Shown here: one piece after another, positions 12,394 to 26,300 of the stretch
How the letters are laid out: every line of letters begins with the position of its first letter
Numbering within the stretch: position 1 is the stretch's first letter
NCBI GenBank assembly: GCA_030512335.1
Contig: JAULSU010000003.1
Location: 2,294,001 to 2,358,000, forward strand
Length of the DNA: 64,000 nucleotides
Source: Immersiella caudata
Lineage: Eukaryota > Ascomycota > Sordariomycetes > Sordariales > Lasiosphaeriaceae
Direction of reading: 5' to 3'
The notes under the pieces: generated by a model
What the model saw: only the letters and a program-made list of their open reading frames with translations
Told to the model about the DNA's origin: nothing
The model's database searches: none
Made by a program: the position numbers and the translations under genes

Positions 12394-15300
12394 CGCGAAA
12401 GATGTTGCGGAAGTTATCGTGAAAATCGACGGAACATCACTCTGCTAGACGACTTCAGGGGTAAACGAGTGACTGGAACAACTGGTTTCGTTTCGCGGTG
12501 ATCGACCGGGGCGGGCAGGAGATCCGAATTCAAGTCGGCCGTCGTCGGGGACGGGAATGGCGGATTGTGCCTTTTTGTTTCGACACAATAGCATCCAGGT
12601 GACCGGGCAGGCCCCGATGTCAAGGTTCCAATGCCAATGCGATGGGGCCTGACCAACTCGGCCTTGGGGTCCAATATGGGCTAGGCGGGTAAATAACGCG
12701 GTGCCGTGAATGAGGGGGCGCACCCAATGAGGGGGATGGCCTGGGCGATATAAATTTGTTTGATAATGCCGTGGTCTGCTTCGAGCAAGAGAATATTGAT
12801 GAGGAGACACAGTCGGTGGATCCAATGACGAGATAATTCGGTCGGGCTCCCAACTAATGCTCTCACGAAATAAAAACAGAGGCCCGTTGGCCTTGGTCCT
12901 CGTCGGTCGCGTCCGGCCAGTCGAGTCTGGACGCATCGATTCGCCCAGGGGTCGTACCTGCCTTCCAGGTGAACAGGGGGGGGTCAGGGGTCCATTGGGG
13001 CATGCTACTTGGCGCCAAGGGCAGAGAAAGTAGAAATCTCCATGCTTGTGCGTCTATCGAACGCCTTCCGACTTGAATGCAACCCAATGGTCTGGTTGCT
13101 GACACGCGCTGCTCTTCGCGCTGACAACTTTGGCATGCTGAGGTCTTTCCTGTCTGGCGCATGCACCTGGCCAAACACACGAGGGATACACGACAACCGC
13201 AGGCCAGAAATTGGAATTAGTCGCCGGTCAGAATCCGCTGCAGCACCTCTTCGCAGTCGTGAACCAACCAAAGAGCAAACGAGGACTTCCCAATTTGGAG
13301 ATACAGTGGCGTTTGGAGGCGTCTGCTACACCGTTCGGCGTTTTCTCTCCCCCGTGGCGCATGCAGGTGCTGCAGCCCAGCAAGCCGTCACTATCAGCCA
13401 AGAACTCAAAAGGAATCAGGAATGAATCCCGTCTGCCGCACCGCGGAGGGCGGACCGTCGAAGCACTGTCAAGTTGACAGCACCTTCTCTGCGCGGGTTA
13501 TGCAGGTACAAATTGGAACGCGGGGCGGCCAGATATTGCAAAGCAATGCGGACGCTTCGGTAGGCAAGTAATAAGCAAACTGGTATTTTTCACGTTTGGT
13601 AGGTCCCTCACACTCGAATCAAAACGGAATGGTGTTGAAAACGTCCGCCTCGATTTCACAATTGACCATTTGGGCGATAAGCGAAATGCTCCACAGCCTA
13701 GCCAACTGCGTGATCACTTGCAGAACGCCGAGTCCGCTAGGCTAGCGACGTCCGATGGGCGTTGCAACGGCTCCGGCCAAGCTGCTCCCCGGATTCACGA
13801 ACTGATTACACCGTGTCATTGTCTTCTCTTGCGAAGAGAGCTCCGACGGCTAGCACCAAACTCGGGTGCAACAGTGGTGTGGAAGAAGAGCAATAGAAAC
13901 AAAAGCATATGGAGCTCAATGCGGGCGACGCTTTGGCAAAGCGGACTGATCAGCGTAGTTGTTTCTCGAAGACACGGAACCCCGCGGCCCAGCAGGAGCC
14001 AGCCGGATCGGCGCTTGTGGCTCCTGGCCCGTGGGGCTCGGGGCAACCCCCGCCTTGGGCCAGGGGGAGCCGACGCCACGAAATTTGATTGGGTCCACAG
14101 TGGGGTTCGTACCTGGTCCGCCATCCAATAGTGCGAACGGCGCAAATGAGCCCCATGCAGTCTGATGGGGCTGCCTTGTTGGTCCGTAGCTGACGACGGC
14201 TTCGTCTAACACAGTCGCTTCTGCTCAGCATCAACGCCATGGATGCCCAGATTCGATAAATTCTCAGCTCACGGCTTGGTATGGCCGATAGGGCTGAGCA
14301 AGGCCGTTGCTGTGCCCCTCGATCGCGGACTACATTGCGCAAGACTCAACAGCACAAAGCAGGTATTGTACCACCTTGGGTAGGTAGGTTGGCAACAAAG
14401 TTGAGTTGTGAGACGTCACACGACCGCAACGGTACTTTCAACCGTCCAGGCAGGACATGGTACACATCATCTGTTCAGATATTGCTGTTACCAACTTCCA
14501 TGGGACCATCAAATTTTCAATTCGAATTTCAAATTTCGAGCGAATTCCTCTCTGCTGGCAGCCATGACCGAACAACCATGGTTGGTTGGCACGGAAGCAT
14601 CGACTCATCTCACTGGACCGAGCACAACCACCAACCATCGACCGCAGAACCACTCTGGCTGCCTTGGCTCTTATCCCATGGTAGCGTGGCCCGGACCAGG
14701 TGTCCGAGACATCGATGCGAGCCGCACATGCTCACGACTTCATTTGTGAGACACCCAGGCCGCCTCATCAACGTCCTTCGGCTCCGCGCTCCTACCATCT
14801 GGCGCGCGGCTCTGAACACCGCAGTCAGCTCCTCCGCTAGATGTTCTGTGGACGAAGAATCTCAAGCTCTGAGGTGACAATCTCCAGGGGCATGACTTTT
14901 GAGATGATCGACTTCATTCTTCCAACGGTGACCAACTTTGCTCTCTGCACTTGGGCCCACAACAAGGCTTAGTTGGACTGAGACACTTGCGCCAACACGA
15001 AGGAAATCCCCCACACAACCCATCCTTCGGCTGTCTGACATCAGCGCACTGAAAGTAATTTCTCTGACAAGCTGCCCAACAGCGAGGTCTCAAGACTTCG
15101 GGCTAAAGAGATAGCAAAAGAGGGCCTAACCAGCTGAATGGAGGCCACAAGTGTGGCGGTGCCAGAGCATCTGTTGATGAGGGACCTTCTCTGCGACCAT
15201 TCCGGGGATTGCAAGCCCTTCCCAGCACGTTCATTCGCCTTGCCTGTCTCTTCTCAGCACCAAGGGGCCACACAGGGGCACCGGTGCATGTCAGACAAAA

Positions 15301-17220
15301 ATGGGACAGCCAAAGCAAACAATTCTAGGTGCCTAGGGATCCCCCAGTTGTTATCGAACCAAGTACTGGTTTGGCCCTTACTGCTTACTGTTTCTTGACG
15401 GGAGAGAGTGGACTTGATCCCGAATTCTCTGGTGGATGGAACCGTAGGTATGAGCTGGTTCCCGTTGTGAGCTTGTACGTGGCTTCAAAACAACGGTAGG
15501 CCTACAGAAGGGCCGAGCTGTTGCACCTTTCCCATTAGCACACCGGAAGTATCTAGGACGGCGGAAAGTTTCAGGCGGAAGCATGCCTCACTTTTCCGCA
15601 CGACGGGGAAACATTAGGTTAGTTCTAGTTCTCATTCCGCTGAAGGCGGCTTGAACGTCCCCAGAAGCCGTGATCTCGGTTCCTACGTTTAGTGCGGAGA
15701 AAAGCCCTGAAAATATGGTTTAAACGTTTGCTTGGAGGTGCAGCCCTCGCAGCGCTTTCTTGAATGGGCCTACGTCAGCGTTGGTGAACATCGGGGCCCA
15801 ACTGCCAATGCCAACATGACAAAAACAACAACCTCCCAAGGTACCACTCCCTGAGAGGAGTGGTGAACAGATTGCTATGACCGGTTAAGTAAGTGCTGCC
15901 GATTCGTGCTCCTCAAGCGGCTACAGCATGAAGTTCTGGGTCGAGGTGAAAAAAGACGTTTGATTCCCCTTGGGTGAGACTGAGTTGATCACAAAGCAGG
16001 TAGTTGCTGCCGCCCTCTAGGCCCTCTCACAAATCGGCCCAAGTCTTGGGTTAGTTTACAGTGTCTGAGATGTTCTGAGATATTGCCCTAGCTGACTTCT
16101 CGGGCTGCTTGGGAAGGTCATCTGGGTACTAAGATTTGAGTTCAGGGGGAAGTAAACAAACAGCTCGTCCAAACAGCCAGGACATGGAGGCATAGGGTCT
16201 AAAGTGCCCGAAGAAGGACATACAAAAATATCTCACGTGTGTCCATGGCGACACGAAAACGCAAGACCGCTTCTGATAGGTGAAGGAGTGAGGATGAAAT
16301 AGTATGCGTTGCCATTAATTGTTGTGAATCCACTCGACCACTTCCGCTACCATGCTACGTCAGGCCCGTTGCCCATTCCAGCAAGACCAAACTAATGCTG
16401 CATCAAGGCAACGATGCGGTTGACGGCCATTCAGGATACATGGGTAGATTCGGGCCCAGCAAGACCTCTTCAACACCAAAACTAACACCTGGTGGCACTT
16501 GCTGCTGTGCTTCTAACCGTCAGTACGGATTTCGCAGCGGAGGTTTGATGACTGCCAGTGTGATTGTGCCACTCAGTGACGATAGGTAGTGCTCGTGCTG
16601 TCAGATCGACTTTTTGTAGTTATGTTTCCCGTGCCTTCCTCCTTTGTCCAGGTGGTCACTGCCTACCTAGGTAAATCGAGCTGATAAGGAGGGAAGGATC
16701 CATGCGGAGGAGTCAAGCTTCTCGGTGAGTGAAGAGGAAGAACAGACGCTACTGAACACAAAATTTGACGGATCACTGGGATCCTCAATGACGGGCCATC
16801 AAAGAAAAACATGACACTCCAGTAACCTGAGGGGGTCCGGATAGTCACTGCACAGCCGAAGCATGTTACCTACAGTGGTCTTTCTCTCCAGTACGATGTC
16901 ATTCCCAGCTGAGTCGCTCTTATAAACACCTCTGAGCTTGCATCGTAAGCCTGTCTGAGAACTCTCAGTCAACTCCGACGTCGGTTGCTGACCTTGCCCA
17001 CCAAGGGCACCTCATAGGTATTCATGACAGAGAGCCTGAGACACAACACAACGCGTGCTTGAGGAGCTGTGATGGGTAGAACAGCATGAACCTCGACAAA
17101 GGTCTGTTCCCTCGAGTGTGGCCTTAGCCACACACACCTTCAAGCCGTATGCCAACTTGGGTACAGAATTGGGCATGGAACCAGCCGCTGCCATAAACAT
17201 CAACCTCGAGGCAGTCCTAC
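12394..17220. other. Gene-poor block A
   Basis: First part of a 15.5-kb stretch without recognisable genes. It starts with the promoter of the minus-strand GPI-protein gene. Open frames up to about 200 codons occur on both strands, but overlap one another and show no family motif, coding-like composition or supported splice chain. Contains an 8-bp inverted repeat at 15843-15864 and a TACCTAGGTA palindrome at 16664-16673. No transposase, reverse transcriptase or rRNA is seen. Confidence 0.5.
15843..15864. repeat. Short perfect inverted repeat
   Basis: ACCACTCC at 15843-15850 and GGAGTGGT at 15857-15864 with a six-base loop. It could form a hairpin; no neighbouring gene explains it. Confidence 0.7.
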
Positions 17221-18700
17221 CACCTGCTCCCCCAAGTTCAGTGGGGCCCTATCCTCTGGAGAGTGTATGAGGAAATTGCAGGTATGTATTCTGACACTGC
17301 TAGAAACCTATCCAAATGCTTTCAGCTAATGATGGAAGCCAGTGAACCCTCGCCGTTCCCTACCATCCGCATCGACCTTCGACATACCTAAAGATACCCT
17401 CGCAACCAAGCCCACCTACCGACCAGACCACCTCGAGCCTAAGCTAGAAAACACGGAACCCTCCTCCGTTCAAGCCTCCCCCCCAAAACCCGGCGAAGGC
17501 ATGAAAGAACCCAGGTCTAGCACCCACCTCCCCTCGTATCCGCTAGTCCAACTATCAGCCGTACCAACCGGACGCACTCCATTCCTCAGCATCAGTCATC
17601 CTTCCCTTTGTTGTCTCCGCCGTGATTCCTGGACGCCTCACCCCCCTCGCCTGCTCGCCTGGTCCATGCTTACGCCCGGCTGGCGGGTCGGACGTCCTAA
17701 CTGTTTCAGCTGATATTCTCCGCACCGCCATCTTCTTTGGTTGCACTAGTGGCGGATTGACACTTGACAAGGCTTGATGAGGCAGAGGATGGGCAGGCAC
17801 TCGCCGCTGCTCTCAACAACAACAGTCGTCTGCCTCACCCGCGTATCGCCACAGATACACCCTATAACTCACACCAGTTTGGCTCACTAAGCCTAGTTTG
17901 TCTCTCATGCACTCTGTGCTTGTTGTTGCCCCATCATAGATCAAGCTCGGCCTCGGCCCAAGCCCGTCCGGCATTTTTTACCCCATCCCTCCCTATACCT
18001 CGTCCCACCGCCGGGTCGCCGCCAGTTTCACCGTCTCGGCCGCACTCTCACCGACACCACGCGGGATGTGGCAAGCTGAGTATCAGCGGTATAGCCCTCA
18101 GCCTTAACACCGTCGCAGTAATCCAAGCCCTACTCGCCTCCCCCCCCAAGCAGGGCTCAGGAAAAACCCGCCCCCATCTTCAGCCCCGCAGCCGGATGAC
18201 GTGTACCAGCTATAACACGCACCTCCCCACAACAATAGCATAGAAGCTATGTTCCCCAGCACTATCCATCCATGCTGACTTACCACTGCCCAAAGTCGCA
18301 CAAATTCAGCCAGCCAGCCTCGACGCCCAGCTCAGAACTTCCGGTCAGTCCTCCCTCTCTCGCCTGTCAGAAGAATCCCCGTTCATCAATCGTACCTAGC
18401 CAGGTAAAACACACACCTCCACATACCGAATGCGGGAAACAAAAGAATACAATTCCAAAAAAAACCTTCGGCGCCGTGGCGTGCCCCAGACGATATGCCG
18501 TACGAGAAAAAACACTCCCAAAACATCTACCCTTTAGCCGTCAACCACGCATCACGCAGAAATCTCGCCGAACAAATCGCCGTAGACAGCAAACATCTGG
18601 GTGCCCACTGCGTAGACCCCTTCCAGACATGCCAAACTCAGGCGACCCGACCCAAACCAGACCGGGGATATGGATAAGGCGCATGAACCATCACCTCATC
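17221..18700 (+). other. C/A-rich block with splice-like signals, gene uncertain
   Basis: The plus strand is rich in C and A, unlike the blocks on either side. An intron-like segment at 17282-17325 has GTATGT, CTGAC and TTTCAG in the right order. Several adjacent open frames look moderately protein-like. One around 17575-17775 is hydrophobic (..VSADILRTAIFFGCTSGG..), one near 18075-18135 (..LSISGIALSLNTVAVIQALLA..), and one at 18495-18677 (..NHASRRNLAEQIAVDSKH..). I could not chain them into one model or recognise a family. It may be an unrecognised or decayed gene, a non-coding transcript, or chance. Confidence 0.25.
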
Positions 18701-21700
18701 GTCTGATGCATCCATCTGATGCCCGACAGTAACATCCCGAGATCGACCGCTCCACACAAACTGTCGTGTCTCTTGTCTCGCAGGCATATTGCAGGCAAGA
18801 AGCGGGACTAGGTAGTTGTCCACGGCTCTTTCGCCTCTGAGACAGGCCTGACACCTGGGCGTGTGATCGTGGGTGCTGCGGGCAAATTCTGTCTTTTCCC
18901 GGACTGCCACCGACCGGCAAACACAGCCATGACGTTTTGCTGGCTCGCCGAACTAGCGAGCGGGCGAGATGAGCACGCCCAGCCTGAGGATGCTCGGCCT
19001 GTCAAACAGAAAGATGGATATGTAGAAAAACTCCACAGTCCGCGTGCCCCCTTCCTAGACTTCGAACTCGGCAATGAACTGCATGCATATTGATTCTGCT
19101 CGTATGCCCAGCAGGCGATCGATAGGTGACCCAAACACAGGCTACAGAACAAGAAGAAAAGGAAGGGTAATCATCGGGAGACACGGCCTCGCCACCCGGT
19201 TGAACGGTTCAAAGTGCCCATGAGTCTCATGACATATGCATTTCTCTAGCTGTCACGCAGCGACAAACACATCAGCGCCCGCCACTGGGCAAACGCAATC
19301 TGTTGACTCCGGCTCCATATCACATCTGCATGGCGTGACAAGCCCCATCCCCACACACGCAAGGTACCCGAGATCGCCATCTGGCGGCAGTCCGCAGCTG
19401 GTCGGGCAGACAGGAAGGCGGTCCGGTAGGCGCTCGCCCAGAAAAGAGCCAAGCCGCCCAGCAGCCGTCCTCGACGTGTTATGGTGAGCAAGAGAGCCCC
19501 TGACTTGTCCCGCCTGGTCCCAGTCGCAGAATGATTGGAAGATAGTGGTGGGTGAACCAGCAAACAGACAGGAAGCTGATGGCGTTCATGTCGCGCTCGT
19601 CCAGTGTACCATGGCGCGCGAATCGGCTGGTTCGCTGCTAAAGAGTCGAGAGCCAGAGGGGGAGAGAGGGTCAACAGGTAACGTTGCAGATCACGCCTCC
19701 TTCTCCTCAGGCTCCCCCAACCGGAAAGGACCCTTCGCACACGCAGAAACAGTCTTTCCAGGCGGCGGGAAAGAGGGTGCAATTAAGCTGTTCCCGGTTG
19801 GCATACCGAGAGGTGGAACAGTTTCGCTTGGAACAATTCCCGTGGCAGGTTCGCCCGAAAAGACTGCCCTCTTTCCAGGAACCTGGAGGACCTCATATTA
19901 GACGACGCATATTAATGATGCAGCCACTTGGCTGGCTGCCCTCGCTAATACTGTGGTAACAGGCTTTGGAAAGAAGTCCCGATATGAAGCCGAAAAGGAA
20001 CACCAGTGTCAGCCAAGAAAGGCAAGTTATATGGCCTGGGCGGTCAAGTTGGGGAAAGACGCAGATTTACCCGGGTTCTGTCCTCTCGTCTATCGTGCAA
20101 GGCCCCTGCTCTCTAGATCTGTCATCTCGGGAGTCTTGGGAGACACGAGGGATAGGGTGAAACCACGGCGGTAACGAGGACGAACAGGCGGATTGCGAGG
20201 AGATGAATGCTGCACGTCCTGGCGGACACATCCGATCCCGACCCGCCGTCTCTCAACAGGAACATCTCATCTGAAGTTCGAGGGAGCGTTGGCGATGAAT
20301 GATCGGACACTCGCAATGCGCTCCACCCGGATCGTCAAGAGATGGGACGAAGGGCGAGTATTGACGAGCATATGGGATGGCGACGTTCCGCGCTCGAACC
20401 GGAAAATTTTGGTCTCTCAAACAGATTGGCAATCAGTGACTGCATGCCGTGGGCTCGCTGGTGCCGCGTGCCTCCGTGATTTTCCCTGGAAGATTTCGAG
20501 AAGCCCCTTCAGATTAATTATCCGTGACCGGATATTGGGGTTCTGAGGCGGGGAGCCACAGTTTGCTGGGCTGGCCTCAGTTGGAGGACAATTAGCCGCA
20601 GTTTCAAATCTCAGTCCCATGCCGAACAGTCGCAAGCTGCAGCACATCGCTTCGGCTCTTGCTCGCTCAGCCCGGATTCGAATCGCTGACGGTAACTCGG
20701 CATCTCAGCTGCGGTACCAGCATCTCCAGCAGGATGCAGAAGAGTCTAAGCTAAGTCGTTTCCTTCCAGATGGTTGGGGTCTGTTTTGTCCTCGAACGTC
20801 CAGTGAAACAAACGAGCGTGACGAAGCTCTGGAGAGCCAGCGTCTAATTGGTCCTGCGGAGGTGACACTCGAGGTCTTGGCAGAGAGCCAAAATTCCATG
20901 ATCGACGTAACCCGAGTCTGGAGACCCCGACGGGTTCGACCATTGCGGGCGATGGATCGAGAATCAACGATACTCCTTCAAGCTGCCAGAGCCAGGCATG
21001 CCTAGCAGCAGTGGACCGCCAGATACGACCCAGGAACTGTGGACACGAACGCTATTGGCAAGGTGCCTCTCTCAGGGTCGTCTTGGAACTACCGGTGCGG
21101 TCCCATCTGCAATGTATATGTCGACTTATGCGCTCGGCGGCTCAAGCGGGGTGAGCATGGTGTGAATTGTTGCGCTGGCAGAAGAGGTGGAACACCAGGT
21201 TGCCAACGCTCAAAGGCAACAACCCGGGAGAGGTTTCGCCTCCGCAAACTAGGTGTGTTCACCAGTCGACCGCCGTGGTATTGCATTGGACGCGTGGAAG
21301 GCGTCCCAAGCGCACTGGTTCGCAGGACGCGCGGGTGTCAACCAAGTGGTCGAGGTTAAAAAAAAAACCGTCAAAGCGGCAAGCTGGTCTAGATGACTGG
21401 TCGTTTCTCCCGCCGTGCCATTGCCAACAACAGATGCGCATGGCACCACTGAGTCAAGAGATGCTTTGTGGCCCTCGACTATACATGCCCCTAGAGGCTG
21501 CCATGAGTGCAGGCCGGGCGCTCCAAGTTGTTCGGAGAATTGTCAAAACACCTTGCTTTAACCCCAGATTCTCCCCCAGCAAGCGCGGTTTGTCTCCTGG
21601 TTGGCATGCGGCCTGAACGGTGGGATATCTGTAGCACGTGTCAGGTGAATGCCGACCGCAGCTCCCTCTGGTTCGGAACTCGAACGTGGAGCGAAGCCGG

Positions 21701-24700
21701 CGCAGGCAAAAGCACAGCCTGAGAAGCGAATCCGCTGCTGTTGTTTGAGTGAAATTAGTTCAAAGGCTGTGAATGGCTGGGCTGTTGACGGCGTAATTTT
21801 CTCTCCAGGCGGCCGGCCATGCAGCAGCGAGTGGCCAGACGGGCGGCAGTAGCCTTATCCTCTCAGCGCTGGCCGAAGGAGCGCTCGGAATTGACTGTGA
21901 CGATAAGCTCCGACGAGCGGCGTGGGAAGATGGAGACGAGTCCTGCCGCCAGTGGCCGGTCTTCGAGCTCAATCCAAGCCCAACGTGGTGGCCTGGAGGC
22001 CGAGCCCGGGAGCTTGAACCCAGTGAGAGAGGCCAAAATGCAGTCGATAAGATGACGGGCTATTGTTCGGCGTATAGTCTGACATCCGCTGGCGATATTC
22101 ATTTAGCTCCGTCGCGACTGTGGCCGCTGGATCTCGCAGTGTGCGTGGTCCGCAGGTTGGCCTATACCGCAGCTGCTTATGAGATGATTATGAGGGCCCT
22201 GCGACATCCGCCTGCCGTGCCGTGTCCAGCCTCGAGGTGGGAAACGAGAGGGGGGAGGGGGGAACCCACGGTGGTTCGTCATGGCAATCGCCGTCTACCT
22301 CGATGGTACGCGGCCCCAGATGCAGAGAGCACTGGTGCAACGCTTTGTCGTCTGAACCAGATTAGTAGAATTGTGTATCGCGGGGTATGCAGCGAGGTTG
22401 TGCGGAGACGAAGCTTCGTTTCCGTTCTGCTTTGCTCACCATCTCCTGTCCCATCGAATCTGTTGAAGTCCTCCACCCTTTGCGACGATACGGCGCTGAA
22501 GCTGTGCAACTGGCTGTAGAATGGGACCGGGAAAGCCCGGTCTTTCTGGCTGGGCCTTGAAGAAACAGATGCTGTCTCTTGCCTGTTGGCATGTCGTCGA
22601 TGGACGGCTCTGGTGTGTGTGGCGCTGGCCGCCAAGAGTCCGAGTAGCCTCATTGGGGCTGGGCAAGAATAAGCAACGTGGGACCCTAACGCCTCTCCGC
22701 ACTCCCTTGTTTCAAACAAGAGCATTGACAGTCTGTGGGTGGTGGGGACCGATCTTGTTCCCTCGCTGCAAAGAGGGCAAAATGAAGAGTGCGGAAGTAC
22801 AGCAACTCTGATTTGTGCAAAATATGCTGTACCGGGGAACGGGCTGGCTTTGGCTAAACGTGATTTCTAACAGACGAACTGTCATCTTAGCTGTATATGA
22901 TTGGCCAGACGGGGGAATTTGATCTCGGGGTGCTCATGACGGGTTGTTTGTTGTTGGGAGTTTGTTGTAGCGTCGAGCGCCATACTGAATGTTGCTGACG
23001 GCGCCACGAGTTGCTTGCAACGACTCGAGCCGATTGGATGTAGTCCTCTTCTCGAGGTTCTAAGCAGGTAAATTCCTTTGCGGATCCGTGCGAGATACGC
23101 TCCTGGGGCTGAAACCGACAGGCCAAGTGCTCTCAGGGAAAGCTGGATAGTTTCTTAGGCCGAGTTGAGTCGACTCGACCTAGGTTCTGAAAAGTTGATT
23201 CATCACCTGCGAGCTCCGCTTGCTGCACGCCGAAGTGTGGTAGGTAGGATCGCACAGAGTTCTCAACTGTCTCTCTTTTCTGGGTATTGGTTGCGGTTGG
23301 TGCAAGGACCGCCTTGCCTCATGCTTTGCGGCGAGGTCAACGCCAGGGGCCCCGAGTCCCTGCCCACGTCCCCAGGTGCTGCGGGACGATCATGCCCCAC
23401 ACCATCCGCTTCCCGTAAATGGCAAGGCGGCGCTTCCCAACGTCCGACGCCGCTCCCTCAACCCTCGGGTGCCGCCTGTGTCGTCTTCTTCCATCAACGA
23501 CGGCGCTGCCCTCTTCAGTCTTCGGCACCGAGGTGAGAGCCACACCAGCAGATCCACGGTCGACACGGCACAACCACACGCAGCTACGCAGTAGAGCCGT
23601 ACGCGCCGACGCCGCACATGCCAGCCGCTGGTGTCTATGCGGCACCTAGGCATCGAAGGTTTGCTTACGGTGAGAATGTTCTGGCATCGGTAATGTCAGA
23701 GGATGTGTTGGTTGCGTCTTAATTTATCGTCCCGGCTGCGGTGTAAGAGTGACTGCTTGGCTCTCAGCGCCTTGCCGCGGGGCCAATAGTCCTGAGTGTG
23801 AAAACAAGGTTTTGGATGTCCGTATTCTGAACATGTTTGCTTCCTTCGTCCGCTGGCCGGGCTTCGCGGTTCTGGAAAGGTTCTTGCCTGCTCGATCTGC
23901 AGTCGGCGTTTGAGGGTAAAAGTTGATTAGCCACACTGGGTTTAAGCGGCAATTGTCCAACCACCAACCCCGCCGTTGCTCTTCACGGGTCTCGTGGTGG
24001 GGCAAGGTAGGAAACCGGGAATCAGGGTCGCATCTATCCAACCACGGGTGCTGGCGAACTACCCTTGCAAGCCGCGTCGAGCCGGGACCCCTGTGCACAC
24101 CATGAGTTTAATTGGAGCGCTGGCGGCTGCTGTGGTGGTGATGCGTGCACACGAACGCTCAAACAACCCCTCGTGCCGTGCCCACCAGATCCGCGGCCGC
24201 TCGGTGCTGCGAGGAGCAAACTTGGAGGTTTCGACACCGCGGTGTGTTGAACCAGTAGGGTGCATGTCGTCTCAGAAATCTGTCTTTGCGACCGCCTGGT
24301 CCTCGACGCTGCGCAGTTGCGATTGCCGATGTAAAGTGGCGATGTGCGCATGGAGCCCATCCCCACATCCTGGTTGATGGACCGCGAACGTTGACGGTAA
24401 CAGGGGGTGACAAGATGAGGTGGCGCTGGTGCCAGCTAGCGTTCCGCATTCCAGTGAAAGAAGCAGCAGATACAGATGACAACGCAACGGCAACTTCCAT
24501 CCGCGAGCCCGGCCTTTGCATCCCGTGCTGGCCGGCGAAGCTGCGGCCAGGAAGAAATACCTGAGGGCTCAAGCCTCCAAAAAAGCTGAAAATAGCTAGG
24601 TGGCGGTCAGACGGGGTTGCTGAGGACTGCCAGGCAAGACGCGGAAAGTTAGCGTTAGGAAGAGTCAACAAGCCTTCAAAGTTGGAGGCACACTGAAAAA

Positions 24701-26300
24701 CCCGCGACGCGAAATAATCCTGTGTGAAAAGCAAATAAATCAATCTTGACCGAGCCGTTGCGTGTCCCACCCAGATTGGCGAGGCGCGGCGAGAGGCCTG
24801 GAAAAGCTGTCATGAAATTCGTCCCCCAAGGAGAAGCGCTTTGCCGCAACTGGCGTGTGGCGTCAAATGTGGCTTGGCAATGATCACTGATCACCGCAGC
24901 GTGCTTGCCGCCGATGCCAGAACCCCGGCTGGAGCGTTCGATTGCTTTCTTTTTTCCTCTCGGTCTGCGCGATGTCTCGGCCGGCCGGCCGGGTTCTGGG
25001 GATCTCTGTCACTCGGGCCTGATGTGCTGATGGCCGGCGTGCTTGGACGGAGGTGCACATCTTGCCATCATCTTCATCTGCAGAATAAAGCCGGCAGATG
25101 GGATGCGTGACACGTGTGGCTGTTAATTTATCTCGATACGGGGGAGCCTGGGTGGGCAATATGAGCGGAACCGAGAAAGCGAAGGGTCCAAGGTCAGGAA
25201 AGGCCCGGATCTTGGAGGGTGAGCCTGGCGACCGTGGCTCTTGACTGGTGCGAGCCTGGAAAGAAGGAGTGTCGCAACAGTCGGAGAGGGGCGGCACGGC
25301 TATTCTCGCGGGCGATTCCACCCCCGGAGACCCACCTCTGCGGGTGCCGCACTGGGCGCCATCTCAGGGCACAGCGACTGCCGTCGCAAGCACCACCGGC
25401 TAACGCTAGCGTCAGCTGGCCAAAAACCGGGGCCCAGGTTCAAGCAGGCTGCGGCCTGCCCAGACACAGTGCTGGCGTTGCCTCGTTTCTAGACGCCTGG
25501 GATAGATGCTCCGTCCCGAAATTCGTCGGCGAGGCATTTGGGTGGACAGACGAGATGGGCGAGGAAGGAGCAGTCAGCCCGGATCCGCGAGGGCACGAAA
25601 CTGGATGAATGGGTGGGCTGCTTCCGCTGACGGTTTGCCATGACTCCCGGCCAACTTGAGGTGCGTCTCCCATCGCCCGTCTCTCCATGGCTCGAGGCGC
25701 TCCATGCAGCGGCGCGCGTCTCTCGCCCTCCATTTTGCCTTCTTTGAGCAAACCCGGAAGTGTTTGAGAACAGCTCAAGGCGATTTTGGCGAGCAGCAAC
25801 ACAGAAAAGGATGGCCACCTTCCGTCCCGCGACTCCTGCAACTGCACCGGGTCCAGCAGCTCGGTTTCAGTTGTTGCGGGAGCCCTCGGTGGCCCGGCGG
25901 CGGCTTTGCATAGCTTGCTGGTTCCCCGACTTCAGCCGGTGCTTGGCTGCTCATCGGCTTCCTCCTTCGCCCAAGCTCACTCGGTCGCATCTCGAGCTCG
26001 CCGAGGATCCGACGCCTGGGCTGTGGGTGGTGTTTTTGGCGCCATTTTGGCATTTGGCCGCGCACACCACCGTGTCCGCTCGCAGAGGCTGCACCGTCAT
26101 GCATGTTCCACCCAACTGGATAGCAGTGGCGTCGACCAGCCTGGGGGAGACAGGCGGCGGAGGGCAACTTGTGATGGGCGTCTGCATTTAGAGTCGGCCT
26201 CTCGCTGCTCGAGCAACCAACTCCATCTTGCGCACCAGCGAGACCAGCGCGGCTGGCGTCCAATTAGCATGGCGAGCCGTCGTTGACGGGCACTGGGCGA
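18701..26300. other. Gene-poor block B
   Basis: Middle of the 15.5-kb stretch. Open frames of 60-200 codons are scattered on both strands and overlap each other, typical of moderately GC-rich non-coding DNA. None shows conserved motifs. An ACCTAGGT palindrome lies at 23178-23185. No long inverted or direct terminal repeats were noticed by eye. Confidence 0.5.

Noticed and set aside
24159..24770. 203-codon minus-strand frame in the desert
   Set aside because: No conserved motif, overlapped by equally long frames on both strands, no splice context; looks like chance in GC-rich DNA.
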